Of a stretch of DNA of 64,000 nucleotides, positions 27,163-35,618 are shown one piece after another. The first letter of the stretch is position 1; every line of letters starts with the position of its first letter. The stretch comes from JACRCG01 sp964524835. GTDB taxonomy: Bacteria > Desulfobacterota > Desulfuromonadia > Geobacterales > Pseudopelobacteraceae. A program made the translations under genes and the position numbers. The stretch lies in NCBI GenBank assembly GCA_964524835.1, contig CAZGEG010000010.1:66515-130514 (forward strand), read 5' to 3'. The notes beneath the pieces were generated by a model. That model saw only the letters and a program-made list of their open reading frames with translations. It ran no database searches and was not told where the DNA came from.

Positions 27163-27362
27163 GCTCAAATAGAACAAACTCTGAAACAAACGAACCTAGA
27201 AAAGTAGCTGACCGATTATAATTACTGAGAACCAGTTTGAGCTGGCAGCAACGACCGGGAGCGAAACAAACTGTGAACGTTTCAGAAAGAAAATATATTT
27301 GTTTATCCTTGTATTGTACCTTTAGGCATCCGCTTCTGAACCGGATGCCTAAAGGTATTTTT
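27163..27362 (+). ncRNA. Candidate structured small RNA or attenuated leader
   Basis: Between the promoter at 27129 and the terminator at 27318 there is no open frame of note, but there is structure: TCTGAAAC (27180-27187) pairs exactly with GTTTCAGA (27279-27286), enclosing a small CCAG/CTGG hairpin at 27232-27245. The element would give an RNA of about 200 nt. It either is an independent small RNA or the attenuated leader of the porin gene, whose start lies 154 bases after the terminator. I could not match it to 6S RNA, TPP or c-di-GMP aptamers. Confidence 0.45.
27318..27362 (+). terminator. Long perfect-stem intrinsic terminator
   Basis: ACCTTTAGGCATCCG (27318-27332) and CGGATGCCTAAAGGT (27342-27356) form an uninterrupted 15-bp stem with a 9-base loop, followed by ATTTTTGTTT. 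It lies 155 bases upstream of the porin ATG, so it ends a separate transcript or acts as an attenuator. Confidence 0.85.
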
Positions 27363-27516
27363 GTTTAGAGAGCCTTTTGATTCCGACGGCAAAATTGTTT
27401 GAGAGGTTCAGGCCAAATTTACTACGAAAGGTGGTGAGCAACGGCATCAAGCTAATCCGACAGTACGTTACCCGCAGTTGTACAAGCAACTAATCATAAA
27501 AATTGGAGGAGCACAC
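27363..27516 (+). other. Untranslated leader immediately ahead of the porin gene
   Basis: No gene. It contains ACTAC-GAAAG-GTGGT (around 27421-27435), a short stem with a GAAA-type loop, followed by GAGCAACGGC and GCTAA, an order of elements reminiscent of GEMM-I riboswitches but without the conserved ACGCAAAGCC. A good RBS GGAGGA lies at 27505-27510, 6 bases before the ATG. A second promoter could not be identified. Confidence 0.3.
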
Positions 27517-28854
27517 ATGAATTTCAAAAAAACAGCAGCAATCGCAACGGCAGCAGGCGCTTTGGCCGCGATCTCCGTACCGGCGATGGCGTTGGAGAAC
27601 GAGTTCCACGGCATGTACCGCGCGTACGGCTACGTGACCAACGCACTGTCCGGCGCAACGGGTGTCTTCAACCTGAAGGAAAATTCGCCAACCGACAAGT
27701 ATTTCGAGCAGCGCGCCCGCATCCAGTACACCGCCAAAGCCAGCGATGACCTGAAACTGGTCACCCACTTCGAGCTTGACACCAAGTTCGGCGGATCAAG
27801 AAACGCTACATATGTTGCAGGTGATGCTGGTAACCTTGACGCCGACAAGGTGACACTCGAAACCAAGAATGTTTATCTTGACTTTAACTGCCCGATTACA
27901 GGCTCCAACGTAAAGGTTGGTATTCAACCATTCAATGACGCACATCAGGGGACTTTTGGCTACTTTGATGCCACTGGCGTAGTCATCAGCAAAAAATACA
28001 ACAACCTTACCGGCACGTACGGCTATTTCACGATCGACAGCACCGCAAGCGTATCGACGGCCGGCGTCTTTGGTACCGGAACTACCTTCCCTACCTACAG
28101 AACCGCTACCGACCTGAACATAGTAGATGTCAAGATGGCCATCAACAAGGACCTCACCGTCGGCGCGAACTATTACAACGTCCTTTCCGGTAGAGACAAC
28201 CTGTTCCTCAACATGGTCGGTCTTAACGCCGCTGCGAAGGTCGGCCCTGCTGCCCTGACCGCATCTGCCGGCTATCAGTTCGGTGATGCCGCTACTACAG
28301 GCAAACTCGCCGCATTCGGTGGCGCGGTTGCCGCCAAGGTTGACGTCGGTGTAGGCAAAGTCAATGCGGCCGTTCTCTATCTCTCCGGCGACGATGCCAA
28401 AGCAGGCTCAGACAACACCGCATGGCAGCCCATCGCCCCTGCGCAAAACTACTTCGCGCCTGCCAACATGTGGCTGATCACCAGGAACGTGGCCACCATA
28501 ACCTCTACAGCATCCATCGGCGGTTCTCAAAGTCTCACCAAGGGCGACCGTGGTATCCTCGGCGTATTTGCCGGATTTGAAGGCGCAAAGGACAAGATCT
28601 TCTACAATGCCAACGTCGGCTGGGCACAGGTTGATAAGAAGCGGGCAGCAGACAGCGCAGCTATTGGCACCGAACTTAATGCAACCGTCGGTTACAAGCT
28701 CTACAGCAATCTGTCCGCCAGCTTCACTGCAGCATATGCAATCCTGGGTGATGGCTACGGTAAAAACGTTGCTGCAGCAAAGCTGTTGCCTGGCGGAATT
28801 GCCAATGCTGACGACCCTTTCCTGACCAACGTCGCTCTTAACTACACATTCTAA
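27517..28854 (+). CDS. Outer-membrane porin-like beta-barrel protein
   Basis: The 445-residue protein has a signal peptide (MNFKKTAAIATAAGALAAIS, cleavage near PAMA-LENE), alternating amphipathic strands rich in Tyr, Gly and Asn throughout (RARIQYTAKASDDLKLVTHF, VKVGIQPFNDA), and ends with LNYTF, a C-terminal aromatic residue typical of outer-membrane barrels. ATG 27517 with RBS GGAGGA is preferred over the upstream in-frame start at 27478. Similar porin-like proteins are common in Geobacterales; the solute is unknown. A hairpin and then a small secreted protein gene follow, probably in the same transcript. Confidence 0.8.
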   Translation: MNFKKTAAIATAAGALAAISVPAMALENEFHGMYRAYGYVTNALSGATGVFNLKENSPTDKYFEQRARIQYTAKASDDLKLVTHFELDTKFGGSRNATYVAGDAGNLDADKVTLETKNVYLDFNCPITGSNVKVGIQPFNDAHQGTFGYFDATGVVISKKYNNLTGTYGYFTIDSTASVSTAGVFGTGTTFPTYRTATDLNIVDVKMAINKDLTVGANYYNVLSGRDNLFLNMVGLNAAAKVGPAALTASAGYQFGDAATTGKLAAFGGAVAAKVDVGVGKVNAAVLYLSGDDAKAGSDNTAWQPIAPAQNYFAPANMWLITRNVATITSTASIGGSQSLTKGDRGILGVFAGFEGAKDKIFYNANVGWAQVDKKRAADSAAIGTELNATVGYKLYSNLSASFTAAYAILGDGYGKNVAAAKLLPGGIANADDPFLTNVALNYTF

Positions 28855-28867
28855 TAACCTGAACCTC

Positions 28868-28893
28868 CCGGGGGTGCGCTGTTGCACCCCCGG
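28868..28893 (+). other. GC-rich intercistronic hairpin without T-run
   Basis: CCGGGGGTGC and GCACCCCCGG (28868-28877, 28884-28893) form a perfect 10-bp stem with a GCTGTT loop. No T-run follows, and the next gene has its RBS 12 bases later. It probably protects the porin mRNA 3' end or tunes read-through. Confidence 0.6.
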
Positions 28894-28917
28894 ACGAAAA
28901 ATACCGGAGGATATACC

Positions 28918-29193
28918 ATGAAAAAAATTGCCGTTATGATGCTTGCCGCTTTCAGCATGGCTGTCGCCGTACCAGTCTTTGCTGCTGAGATGGACAAGGA
29001 AACCAAGGATCAGTGCCTGCTGGCTTCCAAAGGATGCGCTCATGAAACCAAGACTATCCAGCAGAAAATAAAGGCACTCGACGCAGAGATCAAAAAAGGC
29101 AAGAAAGTCTATTCTGCCGATGAGATCAAAAAACTGGAAGGAAAGCTGAAAGAAGCCAATGACTTTCTCGATAACCTGCTGACGAAACCTTAG
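28918..29193 (+). CDS. Small secreted helical protein of unknown function
   Basis: The 91-residue product has a clear signal peptide (MKKIAVMMLAAFSMAVAVPV, then FAAE), leaving a mature protein of about 68 residues. That part is highly charged and helical (IQQKIKALDAEIKKGKKVYS, KKLEGKLKEANDFLDNLL) with two cysteines in CLLASKGC. RBS CGGAGG at 28905-28910 supports ATG 28918. No family is recognised. It sits 63 bp after the porin gene, separated only by a hairpin without T-run, and is followed by a strong terminator, so it is probably co-expressed with the porin. Confidence 0.75.
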   Translation: MKKIAVMMLAAFSMAVAVPVFAAEMDKETKDQCLLASKGCAHETKTIQQKIKALDAEIKKGKKVYSADEIKKLEGKLKEANDFLDNLLTKP

Positions 29194-29225
29194 TCGTATT
29201 TATTCAAACTGTCTGTATGATCTCT

Positions 29226-29254
29226 GGCGGCATGGAAACATGCCGCCCTTTTTT
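29226..29254 (+). terminator. Intrinsic terminator after the porin/small protein pair
   Basis: GGCGGCATG, loop GAAA, CATGCCGCC (29226-29247), then CTTTTTT. A perfect 9-bp stem 33 bases after the stop codon. Confidence 0.92.
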
Positions 29255-29290
29255 ATGGTAAGTGTCTGAAAGAACAAGTATCAACTGTCT

Positions 29291-29353
29291 TCCTCTACGC
29301 GACATCGACGCCTTCATTCCGAACTGCTCAAGAAGCTTGCGGTAGGTGTGAGA
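29291..29353 (-). pseudogene. Remnant of an IS3-family transposase
   Basis: On the minus strand this stretch reads HTYRKLLEQFGMKASMSRRG, which closely resembles the SxxYxxLLxxxGIxxSMSRKGN block of IS3-family OrfB integrases just before their last catalytic region. The next residues diverge (RQLILVL instead of NCYDNA), and no flanking transposase or inverted repeats are seen. It is a short scrap left after deletion. The surrounding 29256-29426 holds no other gene. Confidence 0.5.
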
Positions 29354-29426
29354 GCAGTTGGGCAAGAAAGTGGACAGGTAAACAAAAGATAGCCAGCTTG
29401 TTTTTGAGTAAAAAAAGAAGGATTGC

Positions 29427-29467
29427 GGAAAAAAGCAGGGCGGGAAGTTTGTCAAACTCCACGCCCT
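29427..29467 (-). terminator. Terminator of the minus-strand porin gene
   Basis: On the minus strand GGGCGTGGAGTTTG and CAAACTTCCCGCCC form a stem with two mismatches and a short loop, followed by TGCTTTTTTC. It lies about 36 bases after the stop of the gene at 29503. Confidence 0.75.
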
Positions 29468-29502
29468 TTTGTTAAGCTAACTTGCTAACGAACGGTTATA
29501 AT

Positions 29503-30837
29503 TTAGAAGAAATAGAATGCAGCGAAACGGAGTATGTTTGCTGAACCCAAATCAGAAGTACCTGCTGATACTTTACCATACTTAGTTTCCAGGTGCTGGT
29601 ACTCTGCCATAACCCTGACTGCGGCGTTCAGGTCATATGAAACGTTGCCGTAGTATAGCGTGGTAGATTTCGCGAAATCATTTGCTGTGTAACGATCATA
29701 ATCAATAGCACCTCTTCTGCCATAACCGGCTGTGATACCCAGTTCCTGTGTCGGATAGAAGATGGCCTGAGCAGCCAGGCCGTAGCCCTCGGCCGGGGTT
29801 GGATCGGCTGATGCAGCATCGAATACCGTGGTGGCGGTGGCCGCGTTAAAAGCCATATTGGCAGCCTGGTAGGCCTGACCTTCAAGGGACATGGTCATGG
29901 CGCGACTCTTGCCGTCTGATGACTTCAATACAGGTACAAAGGCGTAGAACCCGTAACCGTAAGAGTCTACCGTCTTGTTTGCCGCGACCACAGGAAGAAC
30001 GGTTTTTGAATTTCCATAAAGTCCGAAGACACCCAGGGTCAGGGGTCTCATGGGCAGGCCGAAATAACCGGGTGCAGCGCCGAGCGCTTTGCTGCTAAAC
30101 ATGATCTGTCCGGCGCCATTGACTGCAGCGCCGTAATTGGTACCTGCTGCCTGGTTATTGCCATTCTGGTTGGGATCCTGTACGCCGAGCACAAAGCTGA
30201 GCGAGTTGTCTTTATTAAAGTTGACCTTCTGGGTCAGGCGGATCTGCGGTACGCGCGGGTTGTTCGGGGTGCCGGTGGTGGCGCCGGAGCGGAAGTCAAC
30301 CGTGGAAGCGACCATGGGGCCGAAGATATCCCAGTTCTGGCCAAAGAGAACCTGGGTATTGGCCCAGTCCAGAGAACCATACGCCAGGCGCATTCTGAAC
30401 TGGGGACTCTCCGGAGCAGCAGATGCGTCACCGTAGAAGTCCCCCTCAATCAGAGCGTTGGTCTTGGCACCCAGGAACGTAGGTCCACCGACCTTGAACC
30501 ATAAGCGGGACTGTCGGGCGGTAAAAATGGATTGTTCCTGTTTTCCTGCAGTAGAAGATCCCTTGGGAATTAAACCTGACCCAGGTGTCAAGCCACCGGA
30601 GGGGCCTAAATTCACCGAGTTGTAAGCGTAGTCTAGCTTTACAAAGCCGCCGATGGAGAGATTGAACTTGCTGGTGACCGGCGAGGCCATCTTGCCATAG
30701 ATGCCGGGAGCCACCTCGCAGGAAGGCTCGAAATCGCAGTTATAGGCCGGCACAGTAACCTGCGGAACATCCTGAGCCATGGCCGGAGCGGCCAAAAACA
30801 GAGCGGCAATACCCAATGTGAATCCCTTTTTCTTCAT
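29503..30837 (-). CDS. Outer-membrane porin (DcaP-like)
   Basis: The 444-residue protein has a signal peptide (MKKKGFTLGIAALFLAAPAM, then AQDV), a start of the barrel with NLSIGGFVKLDYAYNSVNLG, and FTARQSRLWFKVGGPTFLGA with ALIEGDFYG, a pattern seen in DcaP-type trimeric porins. It ends with the aromatic LRFAAFYFF. The RBS AAGGAGGAA immediately before ATG 30837 decides the start over the open frame to 30885. Cysteines NCDFEPSC near the mature N-terminus are unusual for a porin. It follows the lipoprotein gene on the same strand by 118 bp and may be co-transcribed. Confidence 0.8.
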   Translation of the reverse strand: MKKKGFTLGIAALFLAAPAMAQDVPQVTVPAYNCDFEPSCEVAPGIYGKMASPVTSKFNLSIGGFVKLDYAYNSVNLGPSGGLTPGSGLIPKGSSTAGKQEQSIFTARQSRLWFKVGGPTFLGAKTNALIEGDFYGDASAAPESPQFRMRLAYGSLDWANTQVLFGQNWDIFGPMVASTVDFRSGATTGTPNNPRVPQIRLTQKVNFNKDNSLSFVLGVQDPNQNGNNQAAGTNYGAAVNGAGQIMFSSKALGAAPGYFGLPMRPLTLGVFGLYGNSKTVLPVVAANKTVDSYGYGFYAFVPVLKSSDGKSRAMTMSLEGQAYQAANMAFNAATATTVFDAASADPTPAEGYGLAAQAIFYPTQELGITAGYGRRGAIDYDRYTANDFAKSTTLYYGNVSYDLNAAVRVMAEYQHLETKYGKVSAGTSDLGSANILRFAAFYFF

Positions 30838-30955
30838 GAATTCCTCCTTCTGTGTAATAGAAATGTTAGAACAAGATGCGCCCACTTACCAATCCGGATT
30901 GTAATCCGTACCGTGCAACATGTTACAGCCACCTCCTCTCATTTAAAGTATTAAA

Positions 30956-31933
30956 TCATTGCAGAGCAATGATGTCGGTGAGGTACAACTGTACACCATC
31001 TTTAACAGTAGCAGTCGACCCATTCGATCCAACAAATCCGCTTACCTCCAAGGTCCCTACTATACTCCCCGGAGCAAAACCCAGTCCCTGAACCACTTTC
31101 CCTCCCCGGTATGCATTTAACCTTTGCCCCATGTTGACACCAGCTTCGTGGCCGGCGTTAATGTAGATTTTGTCGCCTTCAATAGCCACGATCTTGGCAT
31201 GCCAGGGAAGCAGAACAATCGCATCACGCGCCCTTTCAGCAAGGAGAGAAATTGATGAGACGACAGCGGAATTCAATCCGGCGGGGTCTTTTGCATCATA
31301 CATCGGGATAATGGAGTCAACTTTGCTGATCAAGCTCACTCCCATGCCGTCATACATCTCGACCGACAGGTATCTGCCGGAGGTGAGTCCTTCCGGAGCC
31401 GATACAAACAGCGACACATTGACGCCCAAATCCTGCCAGGCCTTTGCAGCATACGCAGCTCGCTCATCCCTGGATTGGAGTTTTTCCGCTGCCGCTTCCG
31501 GGGCTATTGCAATGACGGGGGAACCTGGCAGGACCCGCAGCTTTTCCTTGAAAGGAATAGCCAGCTGATTTTGACCTGTTTCAAGAACTGCCGCTCGATT
31601 TCGCATGCCGGCGGGAAATGAATGCGCAACAGTAGTAACTACAGGCGTTGCAGTAGTTACAGAGGATGGATATTTTGGAGCTGCGCCACTTGTCTGGCTA
31701 TTCTTTACCGCTTCATATGCTATTTTGATAGCTTCGCTGCCACGAGGCAGACCATTTTCAACGGAACTCTTCGGCACCCAGATAGTTGCAGGGGCGTCAC
31801 GCGACATGGTAAGGACTGGATTGCTGATCTCAACGTATTCCTTCTGTGGATTTTTGTCGCTAACGGGCCTGTTTCCCGCACAAGCCGTCAGGGAAAGAAT
31901 TATAGACAAAAGCAGATAGTTATGTAATCGCAA
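30956..31933 (-). CDS. Lipoprotein with FlgT-like C-terminal module
   Basis: From the TTG at 31933 the protein starts MRLHNYLLLSIILSLTACAG, a compact lipoprotein signal with lipobox LTAC. TTG is favoured because AAGGAG lies about 6 bases upstream; the in-frame ATG at 31954 lacks a comparable site. The middle part contains PGSPVIAIAPEAAAEKLQSR and LGVNVSLFVSAPEGLTSGRY, and the end carries GDKIYINAGHEAGVNMGQRL, resembling the beta-domain of FlgT and related envelope proteins. 325 residues. Probably an envelope lipoprotein linked to the porin downstream; the function is unknown. Confidence 0.65.
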   Translation of the reverse strand: MRLHNYLLLSIILSLTACAGNRPVSDKNPQKEYVEISNPVLTMSRDAPATIWVPKSSVENGLPRGSEAIKIAYEAVKNSQTSGAAPKYPSSVTTATPVVTTVAHSFPAGMRNRAAVLETGQNQLAIPFKEKLRVLPGSPVIAIAPEAAAEKLQSRDERAAYAAKAWQDLGVNVSLFVSAPEGLTSGRYLSVEMYDGMGVSLISKVDSIIPMYDAKDPAGLNSAVVSSISLLAERARDAIVLLPWHAKIVAIEGDKIYINAGHEAGVNMGQRLNAYRGGKVVQGLGFAPGSIVGTLEVSGFVGSNGSTATVKDGVQLYLTDIIALQ

Positions 31934-32270
31934 TGAATTCTCCTTCTGTTGCATAGCAAGAATGGAAATAAAGTGCCCCAGCTCATTTATTTGGAAAACC
32001 AAAAATAACATTGTATTGTAATTTTTTTTTGGTGTTTTTTTTTTACTTCACAATCTTGATAATGTCAAACTTATTCAGTCAAGAGGCATATTGACAAAGT
32101 AATAAGTTATAGAACCACGTTTTTTATATATATCTAAAGACATGGCGCCTTTCACACTTTTAGTGCGCAAAATGCCGGATTATATTTAATCGGCTTCAAG
32201 GCATTTATTTTGACTTTGCGGGGTACATTTGCGATAATCCGCCAGCTTTATACCCTGCCGTGGAGGCTAC
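31934..32270. promoter_or_regulatory. AT-rich divergent regulatory region
   Basis: Lies between the minus-strand lipoprotein gene and the plus-strand exported protein gene. It is strikingly AT-rich with poly-T tracts at 32021-32045. TTGACA occurs at 32091-32096 but no -10 at proper spacing was found. No RNA gene is recognised. Confidence 0.4.
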
Positions 32271-33779
32271 ATGAAAAAAATACAGCTAATACCTTTAGTA
32301 CTGATGCTTGTTCTGTGTGCCGTCTACGCACAAGCCGCCCAGATCAAGGTATTCGTGACTGGCATGAATGCAATTGGTGCACAGAACAAAGATGACATGA
32401 AGGCAACACTGCAAATGTTGCTGTCATCGCGCCTGAACAGTGACGGGATCGTAGTCGTGGGGAGCGAGGCTGAAGCCGATGTCGTGGTGAGCGGCACGTA
32501 CGTTACCATCGGCAAGATTTTCAGTATCGACGCGGTCGCCAAAACACCAACAGGTAATACAGTGACCCGGGCCTTTGTTCAGGGAGAAACGCAGGATGAA
32601 CTGATCCCGGCCGTGGGCAAGCTTGCCGAAAAGCTCTCAGCCGCGCTTGTCAAGATTTACTCCGGCGATCAACCTGTCGCTGCAGCACAGCAGCCAGCGC
32701 CGGCAACGGTGCCGCCGGTTGCCGCCCTCCTTTCTGCAGTCAACACAAACGAGCAACTCGTCAAATCTGCGCCTGGTGGTGATTTCATCAAGCCGCGCGC
32801 GCAGGAGGCCACCACTAACGGCTGGCTGAGCAGGCGCCTGACCGGCGCAGCCAACCTGATGGCCACCGGCTTGACTTTGCCGGACGGGAGCAGGGAGGTT
32901 TTTCTGGCTGAAGATCAGCTGCTTGCCTACTACCGCCAGGGAAGAGATATGAATCTGGTTGCCGAAATCCGGTTCAAAAACACGGAGAAAGTAATCTCAT
33001 TGGATACGATTGCCGGCAGTGACGGAACTCTTGAGATCTATGTCACCATTATCCGTTCAGGCGAACTGGCCTCACAGGTCTTGCAGGTGAAGGGTGACAA
33101 GCTGCAGCTTGTTGCTGAAAAACTGCCCTACTATTTCCGCAGCGCGGCACTAGCCGGTGGAACGAAGAAGCTCTATGCCCAGGCCATGGGGCGTGGCGAA
33201 GATTATTTTGGTGATGTCGCAGAGGCAACCCGCAGCGGGTCTTCCATCTCCCTTAAAAATCCGATCAAAATGCCCCGGTACGGCACTATCTACAGCTTCA
33301 ACCAGTTCCGTAACAGCGAGGGGACTACCTTTACGGTTGTCATAAATCCTGACAGCTATCTGGTCGTGTATGACCAGCAGATGAGCGAAATCTGGCGCAG
33401 CAACGATAAGTTTGGCGGCTCCGAATTGTATTTTCAAAAAGATGATGCAAACAATGTCCGGGTAACGGGAGACAAGTTCCGCTGGATCTTCATGAATCAA
33501 CGTATCCATGTTTCGTCCAGGGGCGAGATAATGGTCGGTAAAAATGATGGATTCTGGGTGCTGGGCAACGCCCGCTCCTACAAAAGCGGCGCTGTCTACT
33601 GTCTGGTCTGGAACGGCTCCAGCCTTGATGAAAAGTGGCGGACACGCGAAACCCAGAATTATATGCCCGATTACCTGGTTGACGATACACGCAACGAACT
33701 GCTGATCCTGCAGACCGTGCAGCGTGCGGGCTTTGCTGGCCGCGGGGCTTCATCGCTCTCGATCAGAAAAATCGAATAG
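32271..33779 (+). CDS. Exported protein with TolB-like N-terminal and beta-propeller-like repeat region
   Basis: The 502-residue protein has a signal peptide (MKKIQLIPLVLMLVLCAVYA). Residues about 22-130 look like a TolB/CsgG-type alpha/beta domain (LLSSRLNSDGIVVVGSEAEA, DVVVSGTYV). A Pro/Ala-rich linker follows, and the C-terminal 330 residues are made of beta-strand repeats with D/N-rich turns (TLPDGSREVFLAEDQLLAYY, DGTLEIYVTII, KNDGFWVLGNARSYKSGAVY), consistent with a VCBS/FG-GAP-like propeller. Likely periplasmic or outer-membrane associated. It ends with a terminator and is monocistronic. The function is not known. Confidence 0.65.
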   Translation: MKKIQLIPLVLMLVLCAVYAQAAQIKVFVTGMNAIGAQNKDDMKATLQMLLSSRLNSDGIVVVGSEAEADVVVSGTYVTIGKIFSIDAVAKTPTGNTVTRAFVQGETQDELIPAVGKLAEKLSAALVKIYSGDQPVAAAQQPAPATVPPVAALLSAVNTNEQLVKSAPGGDFIKPRAQEATTNGWLSRRLTGAANLMATGLTLPDGSREVFLAEDQLLAYYRQGRDMNLVAEIRFKNTEKVISLDTIAGSDGTLEIYVTIIRSGELASQVLQVKGDKLQLVAEKLPYYFRSAALAGGTKKLYAQAMGRGEDYFGDVAEATRSGSSISLKNPIKMPRYGTIYSFNQFRNSEGTTFTVVINPDSYLVVYDQQMSEIWRSNDKFGGSELYFQKDDANNVRVTGDKFRWIFMNQRIHVSSRGEIMVGKNDGFWVLGNARSYKSGAVYCLVWNGSSLDEKWRTRETQNYMPDYLVDDTRNELLILQTVQRAGFAGRGASSLSIRKIE

Positions 33780-33814
33780 ATGGTATTGTCGGCCCTGTTC
33801 CGTGGATAAAGCAT

Positions 33815-33839
33815 GGCGGGAGCAATCCCGCCTTTTTTG
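33815..33839 (+). terminator. Intrinsic terminator
   Basis: GGCGGGA, loop GCAA, TCCCGCC, then TTTTTT (33815-33838). It ends the upstream exported-protein transcript before parA. Confidence 0.92.
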
Positions 33840-33923
33840 GCTTTCCTTTGACCAATGCGAAGAGCTGTGCTACATTCTCGCCACGCAAAAACCGGAGAAA
33901 TATTCCGGGAAAACGTATCTGAA

Positions 33924-34733
33924 ATGCCCACTGAAAAGAGTGCAATACCCTTGAATCCTCAATCTAAAATCATCTGTATCGCCAACCAGAAAGGCGGCGT
34001 CGGCAAAACGACCACTGCTGTCAATCTTGCCGCGTGTCTGGCTGCCGCTGAGAGGCCTACTTTGCTGGTCGACATCGACCCGCAGGGCAATGCGACCAGC
34101 GGCGTAGGAGTTGACAAGGCATCGCTGAAGCAGACCGTGTATGATGCCCTGATAAACGAAGCTGACCCTTGCGGAGTGATTGTTGATACGGGACATCCGT
34201 TCCTGCATATCATGCCGTCAAACTCCGATCTTGCCGGTGCTGAACTGGAACTGGCGACCGAAATCGGGCGAGAGCATAAATTAAAGTTTATCCTGGCAGC
34301 GCTGGCAGAAAAATACCGCTACATTATTATCGATTGTCCCCCCTCGCTCAGTCTTCTGACCATTAACGCCATGACTGCGGCCCATTCGGTGCTGATACCG
34401 CTCCAGTGCGAGTTCTACGCCATGGAGGGCTTTTCCCAGATTCTGCACACCATCAAGCTGATTAAAAAAATGGTTAACCCGCAACTTGCTATCGAAGGGG
34501 TGCTTCTGACCATGTACGATGCACGCGGCAATCTCAGCAAGGATGTGGCAGAAGAGATCCGGTCCAATTTCCCCGACCAGGTGTTTGAAGCGGTCATTCC
34601 CCGCAATGTCCGCCTGGCGGAAGCGCCCAGCCACGGCAAGCCGGTTATTTATTATGACATCACGTCACGCGGCGCATCCAGCTATCTTCAGCTGGCTCGT
34701 GAGATCATCCGCAGGGAGAACATACATGGCTAG
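33924..34733 (+). CDS. parA: Chromosome partitioning ATPase ParA (Soj)
   Basis: ParA is a Walker-type ATPase that binds nucleoid DNA and, with ParB, moves the origin region. It shows the deviant Walker A KGGVGKTTTAVNLA, the LLVDIDPQGNATSGVG motif, IIIDCPPSLSLLTINAM and RGNLSKDVAEEIRSNF. ATG 33924 gives 269 residues; TTG 33951 is an alternative and the frame is open to 33855, none with a clear RBS. It overlaps parB by 8 bp. No parS site (consensus TGTTTCACGTGAAACA) was noticed in the window. Confidence 0.93.
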   Translation: MPTEKSAIPLNPQSKIICIANQKGGVGKTTTAVNLAACLAAAERPTLLVDIDPQGNATSGVGVDKASLKQTVYDALINEADPCGVIVDTGHPFLHIMPSNSDLAGAELELATEIGREHKLKFILAALAEKYRYIIIDCPPSLSLLTINAMTAAHSVLIPLQCEFYAMEGFSQILHTIKLIKKMVNPQLAIEGVLLTMYDARGNLSKDVAEEIRSNFPDQVFEAVIPRNVRLAEAPSHGKPVIYYDITSRGASSYLQLAREIIRRENIHG

Positions 34734-35580
34734 AATAGGCGGCCTCGGCAAAGGGATGGCTGCGCTGTTGCAGGTAACAGAAACGGTCGATGAATCAAAG
34801 AATTACTTTATCTGTCCGATTGAAAAAATACGTCCCAACCGTAATCAGCCACGCAAGCATTTCGCAGCAGAAAAGCTGGAGGAGTTGGCCGCCTCGATTC
34901 GCGAAAAGGGAATCATTCAGCCGCTGGTTGTCACCAGAAAAGATGACGGTTACGAGATAATTGCCGGGGAACGCCGCTGGCGGGCTGCCCAGAAAGCCGG
35001 TCTGCACGAAATCCCGGTTGTTATCCGCGAGGCTACGCCGGATGCGGTCATGGAGCTGGCTCTGATCGAGAATATCCAGCGGCAGGATCTGAATGCGATT
35101 GAGGAGGCCATGGCCTACCGCTCGCTAGTGGAGCAATTAAGTATCTCGCAGGAAGATGTGGCCCGCAGGGTCGGCAAGAACCGGACAACGGTCACCAACT
35201 CGCTGCGGCTGCTCAAATTGCCGGAAGAGATACAGCGGGACATCGTTGAGGAGCGGCTCAGTATGGGCCATGCCCGCGCCCTGTTATCGCTTGAAAACGG
35301 TGAACTGGTCGAAAAGGTACGCCACGAGATCCTTCATCGCCAGTTGAGCGTTCGCGCCACGGAAGACCTTGTACGCAGGCTGAAAGTCAACCCGCATCCG
35401 GCCCCGGTCAAGCGCATGCAACAGCCTGATCTGCTGATGTCGTCGCTGGAAGAACAGCTTCAGAAGCGCTTCCAGTCTCGTGTTGCGATCCGTAAAGTCG
35501 GTACAAGGGGGGGGCGGTTGGAAATCCATTTCAGTGATTCTGACGAATTAACCCGCATAATTGACCTGCTGGATATCTGA
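34726..35580 (+). CDS. parB: Chromosome partitioning protein ParB (Spo0J)
   Basis: ParB is a CTP-binding clamp that loads at parS. The 284-residue protein has the expected order: short N-terminus with GLGKGMAALL, the CTPase domain with RPNRNQPRKHF, GIIQPLVV and the motif GERRWRAAQKAG, the VMELALIENIQRQDLNAIEE block, the HTH with ISQEDVARRVGKNRTTVTN and a C-terminal dimerisation domain. The ATG at 34726 overlaps the parA stop (ATGGCTAG), indicating translational coupling. Confidence 0.95.
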   Translation: MARIGGLGKGMAALLQVTETVDESKNYFICPIEKIRPNRNQPRKHFAAEKLEELAASIREKGIIQPLVVTRKDDGYEIIAGERRWRAAQKAGLHEIPVVIREATPDAVMELALIENIQRQDLNAIEEAMAYRSLVEQLSISQEDVARRVGKNRTTVTNSLRLLKLPEEIQRDIVEERLSMGHARALLSLENGELVEKVRHEILHRQLSVRATEDLVRRLKVNPHPAPVKRMQQPDLLMSSLEEQLQKRFQSRVAIRKVGTRGGRLEIHFSDSDELTRIIDLLDI

Positions 35581-35618
35581 TACTCCCAAAATAAATATGC
35601 CGTGTTGCTGCAATTGTC

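Noticed and set aside
27221..27260. CTGAGA in the candidate RNA as part of a TPP riboswitch
   Set aside because: The companion conserved thi-box segment (GAACCUGAUC and the UAAUGCCAGC part) is missing.
29204..29455. 83-codon minus-strand open frame as a real gene
   Set aside because: Only 20 residues resemble IS3 transposase and the rest overlaps two terminators, so it is treated as a remnant.
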